Source: JAUIIK01 sp041390865 (lineage in GTDB: Bacteria > Chloroflexota > Chloroflexia > Thermomicrobiales > CFX8). Taken from it: a stretch of DNA of 64,000 bases. Shown in pieces: positions 47,899 to 55,859 of this stretch; positions within the stretch are counted from its first letter, which is position 1, and every line of letters starts with the position of its first letter. The stretch spans positions 1 to 64,000 of the forward strand of contig JAWKPC010000006.1 in NCBI GenBank assembly GCA_041390865.1. The letters run 5' to 3'. The notes beneath the pieces were generated by a model. The model was given only the letters and a program-made list of their open reading frames with translations. It made no database searches and had not been told where the DNA came from. The position numbers and the translations under genes were made by a program.

Positions 47899-47901
47899 AG
47901 A

Positions 47902-47968
47902 TTTCCCTCACCCCCAACCCCTCTCCCACACGCTTCCGCTGCGCTCCAGCGGGGGAGAGGGGAGTAAG
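47902..47968. repeat. Dispersed palindromic repeat, copy 4
   Basis: TTTCCCTCACCCCCAACCCC at the left and GGGGGAGAGGGGAGTAAG at the right. It lies directly before the Mrp start codon. A second inverted pair (GGGAATAGGGAACAG near 47978, and its complement near 48060-48080) follows within 120 bp. Confidence 0.8.
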
Positions 47969-48155
47969 AAACGGGCGGGAATAGGGAACAGGTACATAGA
48001 AGAGAGCGAACGCACCCGGCTTTGCTACGAACTACAACCTACAAACCGGCTGTTTCACTATTCCCTATTCCCTGTTCCCTAATCCCGAATCCCTTCCCCA
48101 GTGCTAGCATCAATAGCAGTCAATGTTTCACTCTTCAGAGAGGATTCTAATCCCA

Positions 48156-49013
48156 ATGGCACATCCCGTACGATTCGGCATTCGCTGCAGCCAGCATCAT
48201 CGCGAGTGGGCCGAGATCAAGGAGTGGTTCCAGGCGGCGGACGATCTGGGGCTGGAGAGCGCCTGGGTCTTCGATCACATGATCCCGCTCAGTGACCCGC
48301 GCGATAACCCGAACCTGGAAGGCTGGACCCTGCTGGCCGGTCTCGCCGAAGCGACGAAGAACGTCGAGATCGGACCGATGGTGACCGGCATCACCTACCG
48401 GAACCCGTCGATGCTCTTGAAGGAAGTCACAACGGTCGACCATATCTCGAATGGCCGGGCACTGCTCGGCGTCGGCGCGGCCTGGTTCGAGGGCGAGCAT
48501 GAGATGTTCGGCATCGAGTTCCCGGGGCCGGGACAGCGTGTCTCGATGCTCGAAGAGGCATTGCAGATCTTCAAGATGCTTCAGGCCCAGGACCGTAGCA
48601 CCTTTGACGGCGATTACTATCAGCTCAAGGACGCCATCTTCGAGCCGAAGCCCGTCCGCAACCCGATGCCGGTGGTGATCGGCGGATCGAAGCCCCGGAT
48701 GCTCGGCCTGATCGCCCGCTACGCCGACTGGTGGGACAACAATTTCAGCGATGTCGACGAGTACAAGGCTCGCCTGGACCGGATCAACAGCGTCTGCTCC
48801 GATATCGGCCGCGACCCGAGCGAGATTCGCCGCTCGACGACCAAAGGCGACACCTATCTAACCGACAACAACCAGGACGAAATCGTCGAAGATCTCCAGG
48901 CATTGCGCGACCTCGGGATGACCGACTTCCTGTTCCATGTCCCGAGCGACATGAACGTCTTGCGGGACTTCGTCGAGAACACCGTCCCGACGCTCCGCGA
49001 ACGCTGGAGCTAG
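48156..49013 (+). CDS. LLM class F420-dependent oxidoreductase (TIGR03560-like)
   Basis: A 285-residue luciferase-fold enzyme. 'VRFGIRCSQHHREWAEIKEW' and 'LGLESAWVFDHMIPLSDP' open the barrel as in the TIGR03560 group. 'IGPMVTGITYRNPSMLLKEV', 'LLGVGAAWFEGEHEMFGIEF' and 'PMPVVIGGSKPRMLGLIARY' are the deazaflavin-binding loops. It probably reduces or oxidises an unknown small molecule with F420. Start at 48156 (GAGG about 12 nt upstream) rather than 48123, which has no SD. The XRE regulator gene follows after 4 bp, so they should be cotranscribed. Confidence 0.9.
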   Translation: MAHPVRFGIRCSQHHREWAEIKEWFQAADDLGLESAWVFDHMIPLSDPRDNPNLEGWTLLAGLAEATKNVEIGPMVTGITYRNPSMLLKEVTTVDHISNGRALLGVGAAWFEGEHEMFGIEFPGPGQRVSMLEEALQIFKMLQAQDRSTFDGDYYQLKDAIFEPKPVRNPMPVVIGGSKPRMLGLIARYADWWDNNFSDVDEYKARLDRINSVCSDIGRDPSEIRRSTTKGDTYLTDNNQDEIVEDLQALRDLGMTDFLFHVPSDMNVLRDFVENTVPTLRERWS

Positions 49014-49017
49014 TCTG

Positions 49018-49458
49018 ATGCTGGGCGGCAGGATCGGGCCGGTGCTTGCAAGCTGGAGAGAAGAGTTGGGCTGGACGCAGGAGGAGCTGGCGCATCGCGC
49101 CGGAATCAGCCGCGGCTATCTCTCGCGTCTGGAACGCGACCTGCCCGAGCAGCCCGGTCTCGCCGTCCTCAGCCGTGTCTGCGGCGCGATGGGCCATAGC
49201 TGGGCGGAGCTCTATCGCGACGCGGGGATCAACCTGCCCGGCGACGTCACCCTGGCCGACATCGCCGAGGGGATCAACGATCCCGAGCTGATGCTCTATC
49301 TCCGCCGGCTGCCGGAGCTCGACGCCCGCGACCGCGAGGTGCTGCGAGCATTGCTGCGGTTCCTCTTTGAACGGCATGTTGTGGAAAAGGAAGCCCGCCG
49401 CAATCTCGGCCAGCAACTCGCCCTGCCGGCCGTGGGCGGCGATGGCCTGGATCAGTAA
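49018..49458 (+). CDS. XRE-family transcriptional regulator
   Basis: A 146-residue protein with an N-terminal helix-turn-helix of the lambda-Cro type (about 8-65): 'LASWREELGWTQEELAHRAG' and 'ISRGYLSRLERDL', including the Gln and Gly-Tyr-Leu-Ser positions of the recognition helix. The C-terminal half is helical ('LRRLPELDARDREVLRALLR') without a known ligand domain. It starts 4 bp after the LLM gene, so it may regulate that operon. Its stop codon overlaps the left direct repeat of the MITE-like element. Confidence 0.88.
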   Translation: MLGGRIGPVLASWREELGWTQEELAHRAGISRGYLSRLERDLPEQPGLAVLSRVCGAMGHSWAELYRDAGINLPGDVTLADIAEGINDPELMLYLRRLPELDARDREVLRALLRFLFERHVVEKEARRNLGQQLALPAVGGDGLDQ

Positions 49459-49480
49459 GGGCACGTTCTACGACTGAGTT

Positions 49481-49725
49481 CATGCATCACGTTAAGCGTT
49501 CATCGGCGGCAGTGGACCGCTGACACTCCAGTAGAGACGTGCCGCTGGCGCGTCTCCGTACCAGCTACCAACGCGTTCCCGGAAACACGATGGTGTCGCA
49601 AGCGAGACGCGCCAGCGGCACGTCTCTACGTGACCGACGACGTGTGATTCCCGGGCAGATCGGCAGGGATGCTGGTCACAGGAAGCAGCCGCTGCTCTCT
49701 GCAACGTCCCTTAACTTGATGCATG
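49481..49725. mobile_element. MITE-like element with terminal inverted repeats and flanking 14-bp direct repeats
   Basis: Terminal inverted repeats CATGCATCACGTTAAG (49481-49496) and CTTAACTTGATGCATG (49710-49725) differ at one base. The 14-bp AAGGGCACGTTCTA occurs at 49457-49470, ten bases before the left terminus, and again at 49726-49739, directly after the right one. Inside, 49531-49556 and 49604-49629 form a perfect 26-bp inverted repeat containing GTAGAGACGTGCCGCTGG. It encodes no protein, so it could only move with a transposase supplied elsewhere. Confidence 0.75.
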
Positions 49726-49826
49726 AAGGGCACGTTCTAAACCTGAGGGGTGTCCCGCAGGTTCAGCCGGTTCGCTTCCTGGTGCAGCTGTTCTTGTGAT
49801 CGGGTTAACGACGAGGCACGCCGCAG

Positions 49827-50015
49827 CTACCCGGCGGTCTGGTCGTCAATCTCCGCTGCGGGTGCGTTGTTCTTGACCGAGTCGATCCCGTTCATACAAG
49901 CGGTTTTGGTCGTGTACCCTTCGCCGCCGGTAGCGATGACCTGGCCATTGGACGCTTTGAGGCGCCAGCGATACTCGCCACTCGCATCCCGGTAGACTTC
50001 GAATTTCCCGGCCAT
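49827..50015 (-). CDS. DUF1508 (YegP-like) protein
   Basis: A 62-residue protein holding one DUF1508 unit: 'GKFEVYRDASGEYRWRLKAS', then 'NGQVIATGGEGYTTKTACMN' and 'GIDSVKNNAP'. YegP-type proteins usually carry two such units; this is the single-unit form. The function is unknown. GGAGA lies about 8 nt before the ATG. It stands alone between the MITE-like element and the DUF2089 gene. Confidence 0.9.
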   Translation of the reverse strand: MAGKFEVYRDASGEYRWRLKASNGQVIATGGEGYTTKTACMNGIDSVKNNAPAAEIDDQTAG

Positions 50016-50176
50016 AGCGCAGTCTCCGTTCCTAAACGGGCTATAGATGATGATCGTTGGTCAATAATACTCCTGTTACGGATTTGCGATGAAATCTCCG
50101 GGGATCAGAATTTCTCACTATCATTTGACAATTCTTATAAGTTTCTGTAATATCATGATAGATAGAGGAGGCGATG

Positions 50177-50578
50177 ATGACTGTACCTATTGAACACTGT
50201 ATATCCTGTGGCGGTCAGCTTGAAATTCGGGAACTGCATTGTCGCGAATGCGACATCACCATCCGTGGCCGCTTTCCAATGGAAGGCCGCGGGCCGTTCG
50301 CGCGGCTGTCCGACGACCAACTGGCGTTTCTTCATCTCTTCGTCACCAGCCGGGGCAACATGTCCGACGTCGAGCGCAGTCTCGGCGTGAGCTACCCGAC
50401 CGTCCGGGCGAAGCTCGACGACCTGATCGCCGCCCTGGAGCCTGGCGAAGGCGTGCCGGAGCCCCAACCTGCGACCAGCCTGAGCCGCAGCGATGTGATG
50501 TCGCGCGTTTCCAGCGGCGAACTGACCGTTGATGAGGCGATGGAATTGCTCGCCTCTCTACCAGCCGAAAACGACTAG
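50177..50578 (+). CDS. DUF2089 family protein (Zn-ribbon and winged-helix-like)
   Basis: A 133-residue protein. The N-terminal zinc ribbon has 'CISCGGQLEIRELHCRECD' (CxxC...CxxC). A helical segment follows, 'LSDDQLAFLHLFVTSRGNMS' and 'DVERSLGVSYPTVRAKLDDL', which looks like a DNA-binding winged helix. The C-terminus 'DVMSRVSSGELTVDEAMELL' is a SHOCT-like motif. The ATG at 50177 has AGGAGG at 5 nt; an adjacent ATG at 50174 is too close. It lies 9 bp before the GN-repeat gene, which carries a similar C-terminal motif. It is probably the regulator of that pair. Confidence 0.88.
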   Translation: MTVPIEHCISCGGQLEIRELHCRECDITIRGRFPMEGRGPFARLSDDQLAFLHLFVTSRGNMSDVERSLGVSYPTVRAKLDDLIAALEPGEGVPEPQPATSLSRSDVMSRVSSGELTVDEAMELLASLPAEND

Positions 50579-50587
50579 GAATTCGTT

Positions 50588-51991
50588 GTGTCCTCTCCTC
50601 CCACACCCCCATCTCCACCTTCGCCGCCGGCCCAGCCGAACCCAGCCGCCGTCCAGGAGGTGCCGTTCGAAGATCTGACCGGCATCGAAATCGATGCTGC
50701 GCGCCTGGACCTGGTGATCGAGTCGGACCCCGATCTGATTGATGCCGCGCAGCTCCTGGCGGAGTCGGGAACAGACGCGCCAACGCTTTCGATGCGGGGA
50801 ACGCGGCTGGTCCTCAACCATGACGGCCGCTATCGCGGCACGACCGCACCGGTCTTGAAACTCCCGGCGTCCGATCTCCCGACCATCGCCGCCAACATCG
50901 CGCGCGGGAATCTGACCGTCGACAACATCAGCGCCACGCTGGCGCTCAACATCTCCAGCGGCAATCTGCGCATCAGTGGCGGCGAGGGAGATGCCGCGGT
51001 CAACGTATCGAGCGGCAACGCCACGATCCGCCAGCGAGAGGGAAACATCGCCTGCCATCTGGATAGCGGCAATCTCGGGTTGGCCGGTTGTCGTGGAGAT
51101 TTCGGCCTCAATATCAGCAAAGGCAATGCCGACTTGCTCGACTGCGGTGGAGAAGTCCGGCTGCGGGTGGACAAGGGCAATGTCACCGCCATCAGACCGA
51201 TCGAGCAACAGCTTCAGGTATCCGTCAGCAAAGGTAATGTTCGCGTTCAGGGCGGCAGCCTTGAGTCGGCCGACATCGACGTCGCCCGCGGGAACGTCAA
51301 CTCCTCGGCTCGTCTATTGTTCACCGAACCAGCAGAGCCCACGGACGAGCCGGATGATCTGGGCGGGTTTGAAGAAGCGATTGACGATGTCGTCAACGCG
51401 CTGGACGAAGAAGTCCGCTTCAACCTCGGCTCCGTTCAGTTCATCGCCAGCGAGGCCGGAGTTCGCCTGAGTACCGGCGGGACGGAGCGATTCGTTGCCG
51501 GCCCGGACGGCGTCGAATTCCGGCGCTCCGACGGCACGCCGATCTTCAGCGCGTCCGAGCGCGGCGTCAACGTCGGCACTTCCAGACGAGGAGGCAACGA
51601 GCACTTCCGCTTCAAGACCGCCCGCGGCAATATCTCGATCGAAGTCCCGGAGGACCAGCCCGCCCGCGTCGAGCTGATTCTCAACCGGGGTAGCGTCCAG
51701 AGCGATATTCCGCTCGTCGAAGTCGGCCGGCCCGGTCCGCGCAGCTCCACTCGCCGCTACGTCGGGGTGAGCGACAGTTCGGACGCCGACCGCATCCTGA
51801 TTCGGGCGCTCACCCAGCGCGGCGACATCCAGGTGCGCCAGGCCAGCGCGGCACGCGAACAGGCGCAGCCCGGCGGGACGAGCACGCGAGAGCGGCAGCG
51901 CCGGCAGATTCTCGAAGCGCTGGCCCAGGGCCGGATCACCGCCGATGAAGCCGACATCCTGCTCGCGGCAATGGAGCGCGAATCCGGCTAG
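50588..51991 (+). CDS. GN-repeat beta-solenoid protein with SHOCT-like tail (DUF4097-like)
   Basis: A 467-residue protein without a signal peptide. After a Pro-rich start (2-22), residues of about 95-260 hold eight or so repeats of 18-20 residues, each with a Gly-Asn turn: 'ARGNLTV', 'SSGNLRI', 'SSGNATI', 'DSGNLGL', 'SKGNADL', 'DKGNVTA', 'SKGNVRV', 'ARGNVNS'. This pattern suggests a right-handed beta-helix like the DUF4097/YvlB adhesin-like domain. The C-terminus 'RQILEALAQGRITADEADIL' matches the SHOCT-like tail of the DUF2089 neighbour. GTG start with AGGA. Related Firmicutes proteins take part in cell-envelope stress responses; a like role here is inference. Confidence 0.8.
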   Translation: MSSPPTPPSPPSPPAQPNPAAVQEVPFEDLTGIEIDAARLDLVIESDPDLIDAAQLLAESGTDAPTLSMRGTRLVLNHDGRYRGTTAPVLKLPASDLPTIAANIARGNLTVDNISATLALNISSGNLRISGGEGDAAVNVSSGNATIRQREGNIACHLDSGNLGLAGCRGDFGLNISKGNADLLDCGGEVRLRVDKGNVTAIRPIEQQLQVSVSKGNVRVQGGSLESADIDVARGNVNSSARLLFTEPAEPTDEPDDLGGFEEAIDDVVNALDEEVRFNLGSVQFIASEAGVRLSTGGTERFVAGPDGVEFRRSDGTPIFSASERGVNVGTSRRGGNEHFRFKTARGNISIEVPEDQPARVELILNRGSVQSDIPLVEVGRPGPRSSTRRYVGVSDSSDADRILIRALTQRGDIQVRQASAAREQAQPGGTSTRERQRRQILEALAQGRITADEADILLAAMERESG

Positions 51992-52056
51992 CCGCTCACC
52001 GCAGTTCCTGACAATATTCGTTGATTTTGACCCAGCTCAATCGGGAGGGATTCGCC

Positions 52057-53382
52057 ATGTCCGGCTCCAGCACCGCTGTCGAACAAGCCAACGCTCCGGA
52101 AGTTTCGTGGCCGGAGCGAATCGGCATTCCAGCCCTCGTCACGGCAACGACGATCTCGAATATCGGCAATGGCATTACCAACCTGGCGATTCCCTGGTTC
52201 GTCCTGGTGACAACCGGCAGCCCGGCCCGGACCGGTATCGCCGGGGCGCTCGTCGTCCTTGCCAACGTCCTCTCGAGCTTTCTTGGCGGCGCTGTGGTCG
52301 ACCGGCTGGGACACAAGCGCGCCAGCATCTTCTCCGACCTGCTGAGCGGCATCACCGTCGCGATCATCCCGACGCTCTATTTCGCCGACGTGCTCGAATT
52401 CTGGATGCTGCTGGCGTTGATCTTCGCCGGTGCCGTCTTCGACGCGCCGGGCAGCGTCGCCCGCAACGCGCTGATTCCCCGTCTGGCGCGTCAGGCAAGG
52501 ATGCCGCTGGAGCGCGCCAATTCGGCCATGCAATTCGCCGATCAGGGCAGCCGATCGCTCATCGGCCCGCTTGCGGCCGGTCTCCTGATCGGCTTCATGA
52601 GCGCCGCGTCGGTGCTCTATATCGATGCCGCGACCTTCGCCATATCGGTCATCGTCATCGGCCTGCTCGTGCGGCCGCTGGCGCGGTCGGCGGCAAACGG
52701 CAGGGCCGCAGACGCAGTGGAAGTGCCGGCGGATGAGTCTTTCATCGACTCGATCCGGGCTGGATTCCGTTTCGCCCTCAAGGACGACTTCTTGCGTCTG
52801 GTCATGCCGATCTCGCTGCTCTTCAACTTCGTCATCTCCCCATTGGTCGCCGTCGTGCTGCCGGTGCTCGCCAGAGACGAGTTCGACAGCGCAACGGCCC
52901 TCGGCTTTATGATCGCCGCCTTCGGCCTCGGCTCGGCCCTCGGCACTCTGGCTTTCGGATGGAAGGGCCATACGCTTAGCCGGTCGTGGACCTTTCTCGC
53001 CGGCGTGACGATGTTTGCCGTCAGCTTCTGGATCATCCCGCTGGCGAGCTCGGTATGGATCGGCATGCTGGCAACCGGACTCCTCGGGCTGGCGGTCGGC
53101 CCGACGAATGTGCTCGGCATGACGCTGATGCAGTCGCGTGTCCCGGAAGAGATGCTGGGCCGTGTCCTTGGCTTCGTCTTCGCGATCGGCGCAGCCCTGG
53201 CGCCACTCGGTGTCTTTCTGGCCGGTATTCTCATCGAGGCGACGAGCCTCCAGACGGTCATGATCGCTTCCGCCGTGCTGACAACGATCGGGACGCTGCG
53301 CACCTATATGCTGCGCGACATCGTCCGCCAGTTCGACGCCGAGATCGAGTCCGGCGGCGAGCTGGGTAAGAGTGAAGCCTGA
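52057..53382 (+). CDS. MFS transporter (first of tandem pair)
   Basis: A 441-residue, 12-helix transporter. 'ATTISNIGNGITNLAIPWFV' is helix 1, 'LGGAVVDRLGHKRASIFSDL' the loop 2-3 motif, and 'ALIFAGAVFDAPGSVARNAL' the motif-C-like region. It is probably a proton antiporter for drugs or other small molecules. Start at 52057 with GGGAGGG; the frame extends to 52021. The next gene overlaps by 11 bp and is a clear paralogue, sharing 'PWFVLVTTGS-ARTGI-GA' in helix 1. The pair follows the GN-repeat gene co-directionally. Confidence 0.92.
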   Translation: MSGSSTAVEQANAPEVSWPERIGIPALVTATTISNIGNGITNLAIPWFVLVTTGSPARTGIAGALVVLANVLSSFLGGAVVDRLGHKRASIFSDLLSGITVAIIPTLYFADVLEFWMLLALIFAGAVFDAPGSVARNALIPRLARQARMPLERANSAMQFADQGSRSLIGPLAAGLLIGFMSAASVLYIDAATFAISVIVIGLLVRPLARSAANGRAADAVEVPADESFIDSIRAGFRFALKDDFLRLVMPISLLFNFVISPLVAVVLPVLARDEFDSATALGFMIAAFGLGSALGTLAFGWKGHTLSRSWTFLAGVTMFAVSFWIIPLASSVWIGMLATGLLGLAVGPTNVLGMTLMQSRVPEEMLGRVLGFVFAIGAALAPLGVFLAGILIEATSLQTVMIASAVLTTIGTLRTYMLRDIVRQFDAEIESGGELGKSEA

Positions 53383-54646
53383 CCAGCAGGCGGCGTCGCC
53401 GGATGACGCCGCCGCCAACCGGGACCGGCTAGGCATCTGGGCGCTGGCTGTCGCCAATGGAATCTCGCAGACCGGCAATTCGATGACGGCGCTGGCCGTG
53501 CCCTGGTTCGTTCTGGTGACGACCGGCAGCGCCAGCCGAACGGGCATCGTCGGGGCGATGGTGGCCCTCTCGCCGGTCTTCGCCGGGATCGTTTCGGGCC
53601 CGATCGTCGACCGGCTGGGCTTTCGGGAATCGAGCATCATCTCGGACGCCCTGAGCGGCGTGACCGTCCTGCTGATCCCGCTGCTCTACCTGGCAGGCTG
53701 GCTGACGTTCTGGCAACTGCTGCTGCTCGTCTTTCTCGGGGCCTTCTTCGACGTGCCGGGACACACGGCACGCAGCGCACTGGTCCCGGCACTGGCCCGG
53801 CGCGCTGGAATGCCACTCGAGCGGGCCAACTCGATTCTCCAGATCGCCTACGGCACGAGCGACGCAGTTGTCGCTCCGCTTCTCGCTGGCGTGCTGATCG
53901 CTGCGCTCGGCGCGGCTCAAGTGCTGTTCATCGACGCCGGCACGTTCGCCGTCTCGATCCTGATCGTCGGGCTGCTGATCGCGGTCAAACCAGCAGCCGC
54001 TACCGGCAGCGAGGAACCGGAAGAAGATTCACCGGCGATGGACCGGTTCCTTGCCGGCTTCCGATTCGTCCTCCGTGACCGCGTCCTCCAGAACCTCCTG
54101 CCGGTAGCCGTTCTCTTCAACTTCGTCGGCCGTGCCTACGGCGGCGTGCTCCTGCCGGTCTATGTCCGGGATGAGTTCGACAACCCGACCTATTTCGGTC
54201 TGATCATTAGCGCGATGGGCCTCGGTATGCTCGCCGGGGTGATCCTCTACGGCGCATACGGTCACCGCTTCAGCCGCTACAACACGCTGCTGGCTGGATT
54301 TACCCTCAGCGCCGCGGCGGTCTGGCTCTTCACCCTGCCGGTGTTCTTGCCGACCGACCTGCTCGGAATGTTCTTCTTTGGCCTCGGGATGGGCCCGGCG
54401 AACCCGCTCCTTCAAACGCTGCTGCAGATCCGGACGCCGGAACGGCTCCTGGGCCGGGTGCTGAGCGCGATCTACACCCTCTTCACCGTCGCCGCGCCGC
54501 TCGGCGTCCTCGTCGCCGGATTCGCCATCGATCTGATCGGCGTCCGGCCGGTCCTGATCGTCTCGGCATCCCTGATCTCGACCGCGCCATTCTGGATCGC
54601 CTTCGCCCCCTGGCCCCGAAGGGCCGCTCCTGCGTTCGAGGAGTAG
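53372..54646 (+). CDS. MFS transporter (second of tandem pair)
   Basis: A 424-residue, 12-helix paralogue of the preceding transporter: 'SMTALAVPWFVLVTTGSASR', 'SGPIVDRLGFRESSIISDAL' and 'VFLGAFFDVPGHTARSALVP' line up with the same positions in the first protein. GTG start inside the upstream gene's last codons, which implies translational coupling. Tandem, coupled MFS genes may act separately on related substrates or form a heteromer. The substrate is unknown. Confidence 0.92.
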   Translation: MKPDQQAASPDDAAANRDRLGIWALAVANGISQTGNSMTALAVPWFVLVTTGSASRTGIVGAMVALSPVFAGIVSGPIVDRLGFRESSIISDALSGVTVLLIPLLYLAGWLTFWQLLLLVFLGAFFDVPGHTARSALVPALARRAGMPLERANSILQIAYGTSDAVVAPLLAGVLIAALGAAQVLFIDAGTFAVSILIVGLLIAVKPAAATGSEEPEEDSPAMDRFLAGFRFVLRDRVLQNLLPVAVLFNFVGRAYGGVLLPVYVRDEFDNPTYFGLIISAMGLGMLAGVILYGAYGHRFSRYNTLLAGFTLSAAAVWLFTLPVFLPTDLLGMFFFGLGMGPANPLLQTLLQIRTPERLLGRVLSAIYTLFTVAAPLGVLVAGFAIDLIGVRPVLIVSASLISTAPFWIAFAPWPRRAAPAFEE

Positions 54647-54937
54647 GATGTCCGGCCGGGCGATCTCTACGGCCCCTGGTTGGCATCCCAAGTGGAGATT
54701 CCGTGAATCGGGAATGGGACTCGATTTTCCCGCTCAGCTCCAATGGCCTGGCTAGATCCTTCACTGCGCGGAGCCTCCATTCAGGATGACATCATTGAAA
54801 CTTCTGGAGTTCCCGGGGAGGATGAGCAGAATCGAACAGCACAAACCGTCGATACCGCGGACACTTCTGCGTGTCGGGGTCGACTGGCTCGCCTCGGCGC
54901 AGGTCAATAATCCGGGCGCAAATCGCAGCCAATTTAG

Positions 54938-54977
54938 TTCGGAAACCTTGACATTATAATTCGGATACCTTATCATT
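54938..54977 (+). promoter_or_regulatory. Strong promoter overlapped by tandem 18-bp repeats (MarR operator candidate)
   Basis: TTGACA (54948-54953), a 17-nt spacer and TATCAT (54971-54976) make the best sigma70-type promoter in the window. Two direct repeats, TTCGGAAACCTTGACATT (54938-54955) and TTCGGATACCTTATCATT (54960-54977), match at 15 of 18 positions with a 22-bp period and cover both boxes. The MarR gene starts 54 bp downstream. Confidence 0.65.
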
Positions 54978-55030
54978 CGGCGGTCGAACGATTGTGGCAA
55001 CGGTGCCGCACGATGAAGAAGGAGACTGCA

Positions 55031-55606
55031 ATGGAAAGCAGCACGGAACAGGATGAACTGATCGAACGGGCGCTCGACGCATTGCCCCGCTTCAAGCGCA
55101 GCATGCTCCAGCACATGGGCGGCCCGCCGCACCGCCACGGCCGCCGTGGTGGACCTCACTGGGGACGCGGCGGAAGAGGGCGCGGCAAGAAAGCTTTCCA
55201 GGAGCGCCTGCGGGGCCGCTGGGGCGGTCCGGGCTCGCCGGCTCAGATGAGAATCGCGATGCAGCTCTACCGTCGGGGACCGGCGAAAGTCGGAGATATC
55301 GCCAGCTGGATTGGAGTCTCTGCTCCGACCGCATCGGAGCAGATCGACGGTTTGGTCGAAGCAGGACTGGCCGAACGGACGGTCAATCCCGACGACCGGA
55401 GAGAGGTCCTCGTCGAACTCACGCCCAAAGCGATCGAGCTCTCGGACTATTTCTGGAACCTCCAGCGTTCAAGAGTGACAGCGGTCTTCGAACGTTTCTC
55501 GCCGGAGGAGCGGCCGATCGTTGTCCGTACCCTTGAAGCCTTCGCCGACGTTTTCGAACAGGATCCGGCGAAACTTGACGATTGCGGAGAGGAAGCCGAG
55601 GCCTAG
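55031..55606 (+). CDS. MarR family transcriptional regulator with basic Gly/Arg/His insert
   Basis: A 191-residue protein. A winged-helix domain in the second half reads 'AMQLYRRGPAKVGDIASWIG', 'VSAPTASEQIDGLVEAGLAE' and 'RTVNPDDRREVLVELTPKAI', the MarR recognition helix and wing. Between an acidic N-terminal helix and this domain is an unusual stretch 'HRHGRRGGPHWGRGGRGRGK' (about 35-55) that could bind metal or contact nucleic acid. AAGGAG precedes the ATG. It is followed by a DHA2 drug exporter, so it is probably a local ligand-responsive repressor. Confidence 0.9.
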   Translation: MESSTEQDELIERALDALPRFKRSMLQHMGGPPHRHGRRGGPHWGRGGRGRGKKAFQERLRGRWGGPGSPAQMRIAMQLYRRGPAKVGDIASWIGVSAPTASEQIDGLVEAGLAERTVNPDDRREVLVELTPKAIELSDYFWNLQRSRVTAVFERFSPEERPIVVRTLEAFADVFEQDPAKLDDCGEEAEA

Positions 55607-55635
55607 TAGTTTGTGACATGTGATCTGATCGATTA

Positions 55636-55651
55636 CCCGGCGCATGCCGGG
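55636..55651 (+). terminator. Short hairpin after the MarR gene
   Basis: CCCGGC-GCAT-GCCGGG, a perfect 6-bp stem 30 bp past the MarR stop, without a U-tract. Confidence 0.4.
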
Positions 55652-55675
55652 CGACTTCACAGCAACCAGATTGTT

Positions 55676-55750
55676 ATTTCGAGTGGAGCGAGAAATCTCA
55701 GCCGAACCCCAGGGATATGCTGTACTGAGATTTCTCTCTTCGTTCGAAAT
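55676..55750. repeat. Imperfect inverted repeat of the GAGAAATCTCAG type
   Basis: Arms of 26 bp (55676-55701 and 55725-55750) pair at both ends (ATTTCGA and GAGAAATCTCAG) with mismatches in between; the loop is 23 nt. It lies between the MarR and exporter genes. Confidence 0.7.
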
Positions 55751-55859
55751 GGCATGTTTGTAGCTTATTGAGCCCCCCATGGTGCATGCTGGGCAACCTG
55801 CCACCTCATGTGTCACAGGCCACTAGCCTTCTCATATCTCAACGGAGAGAGAGTAATCT

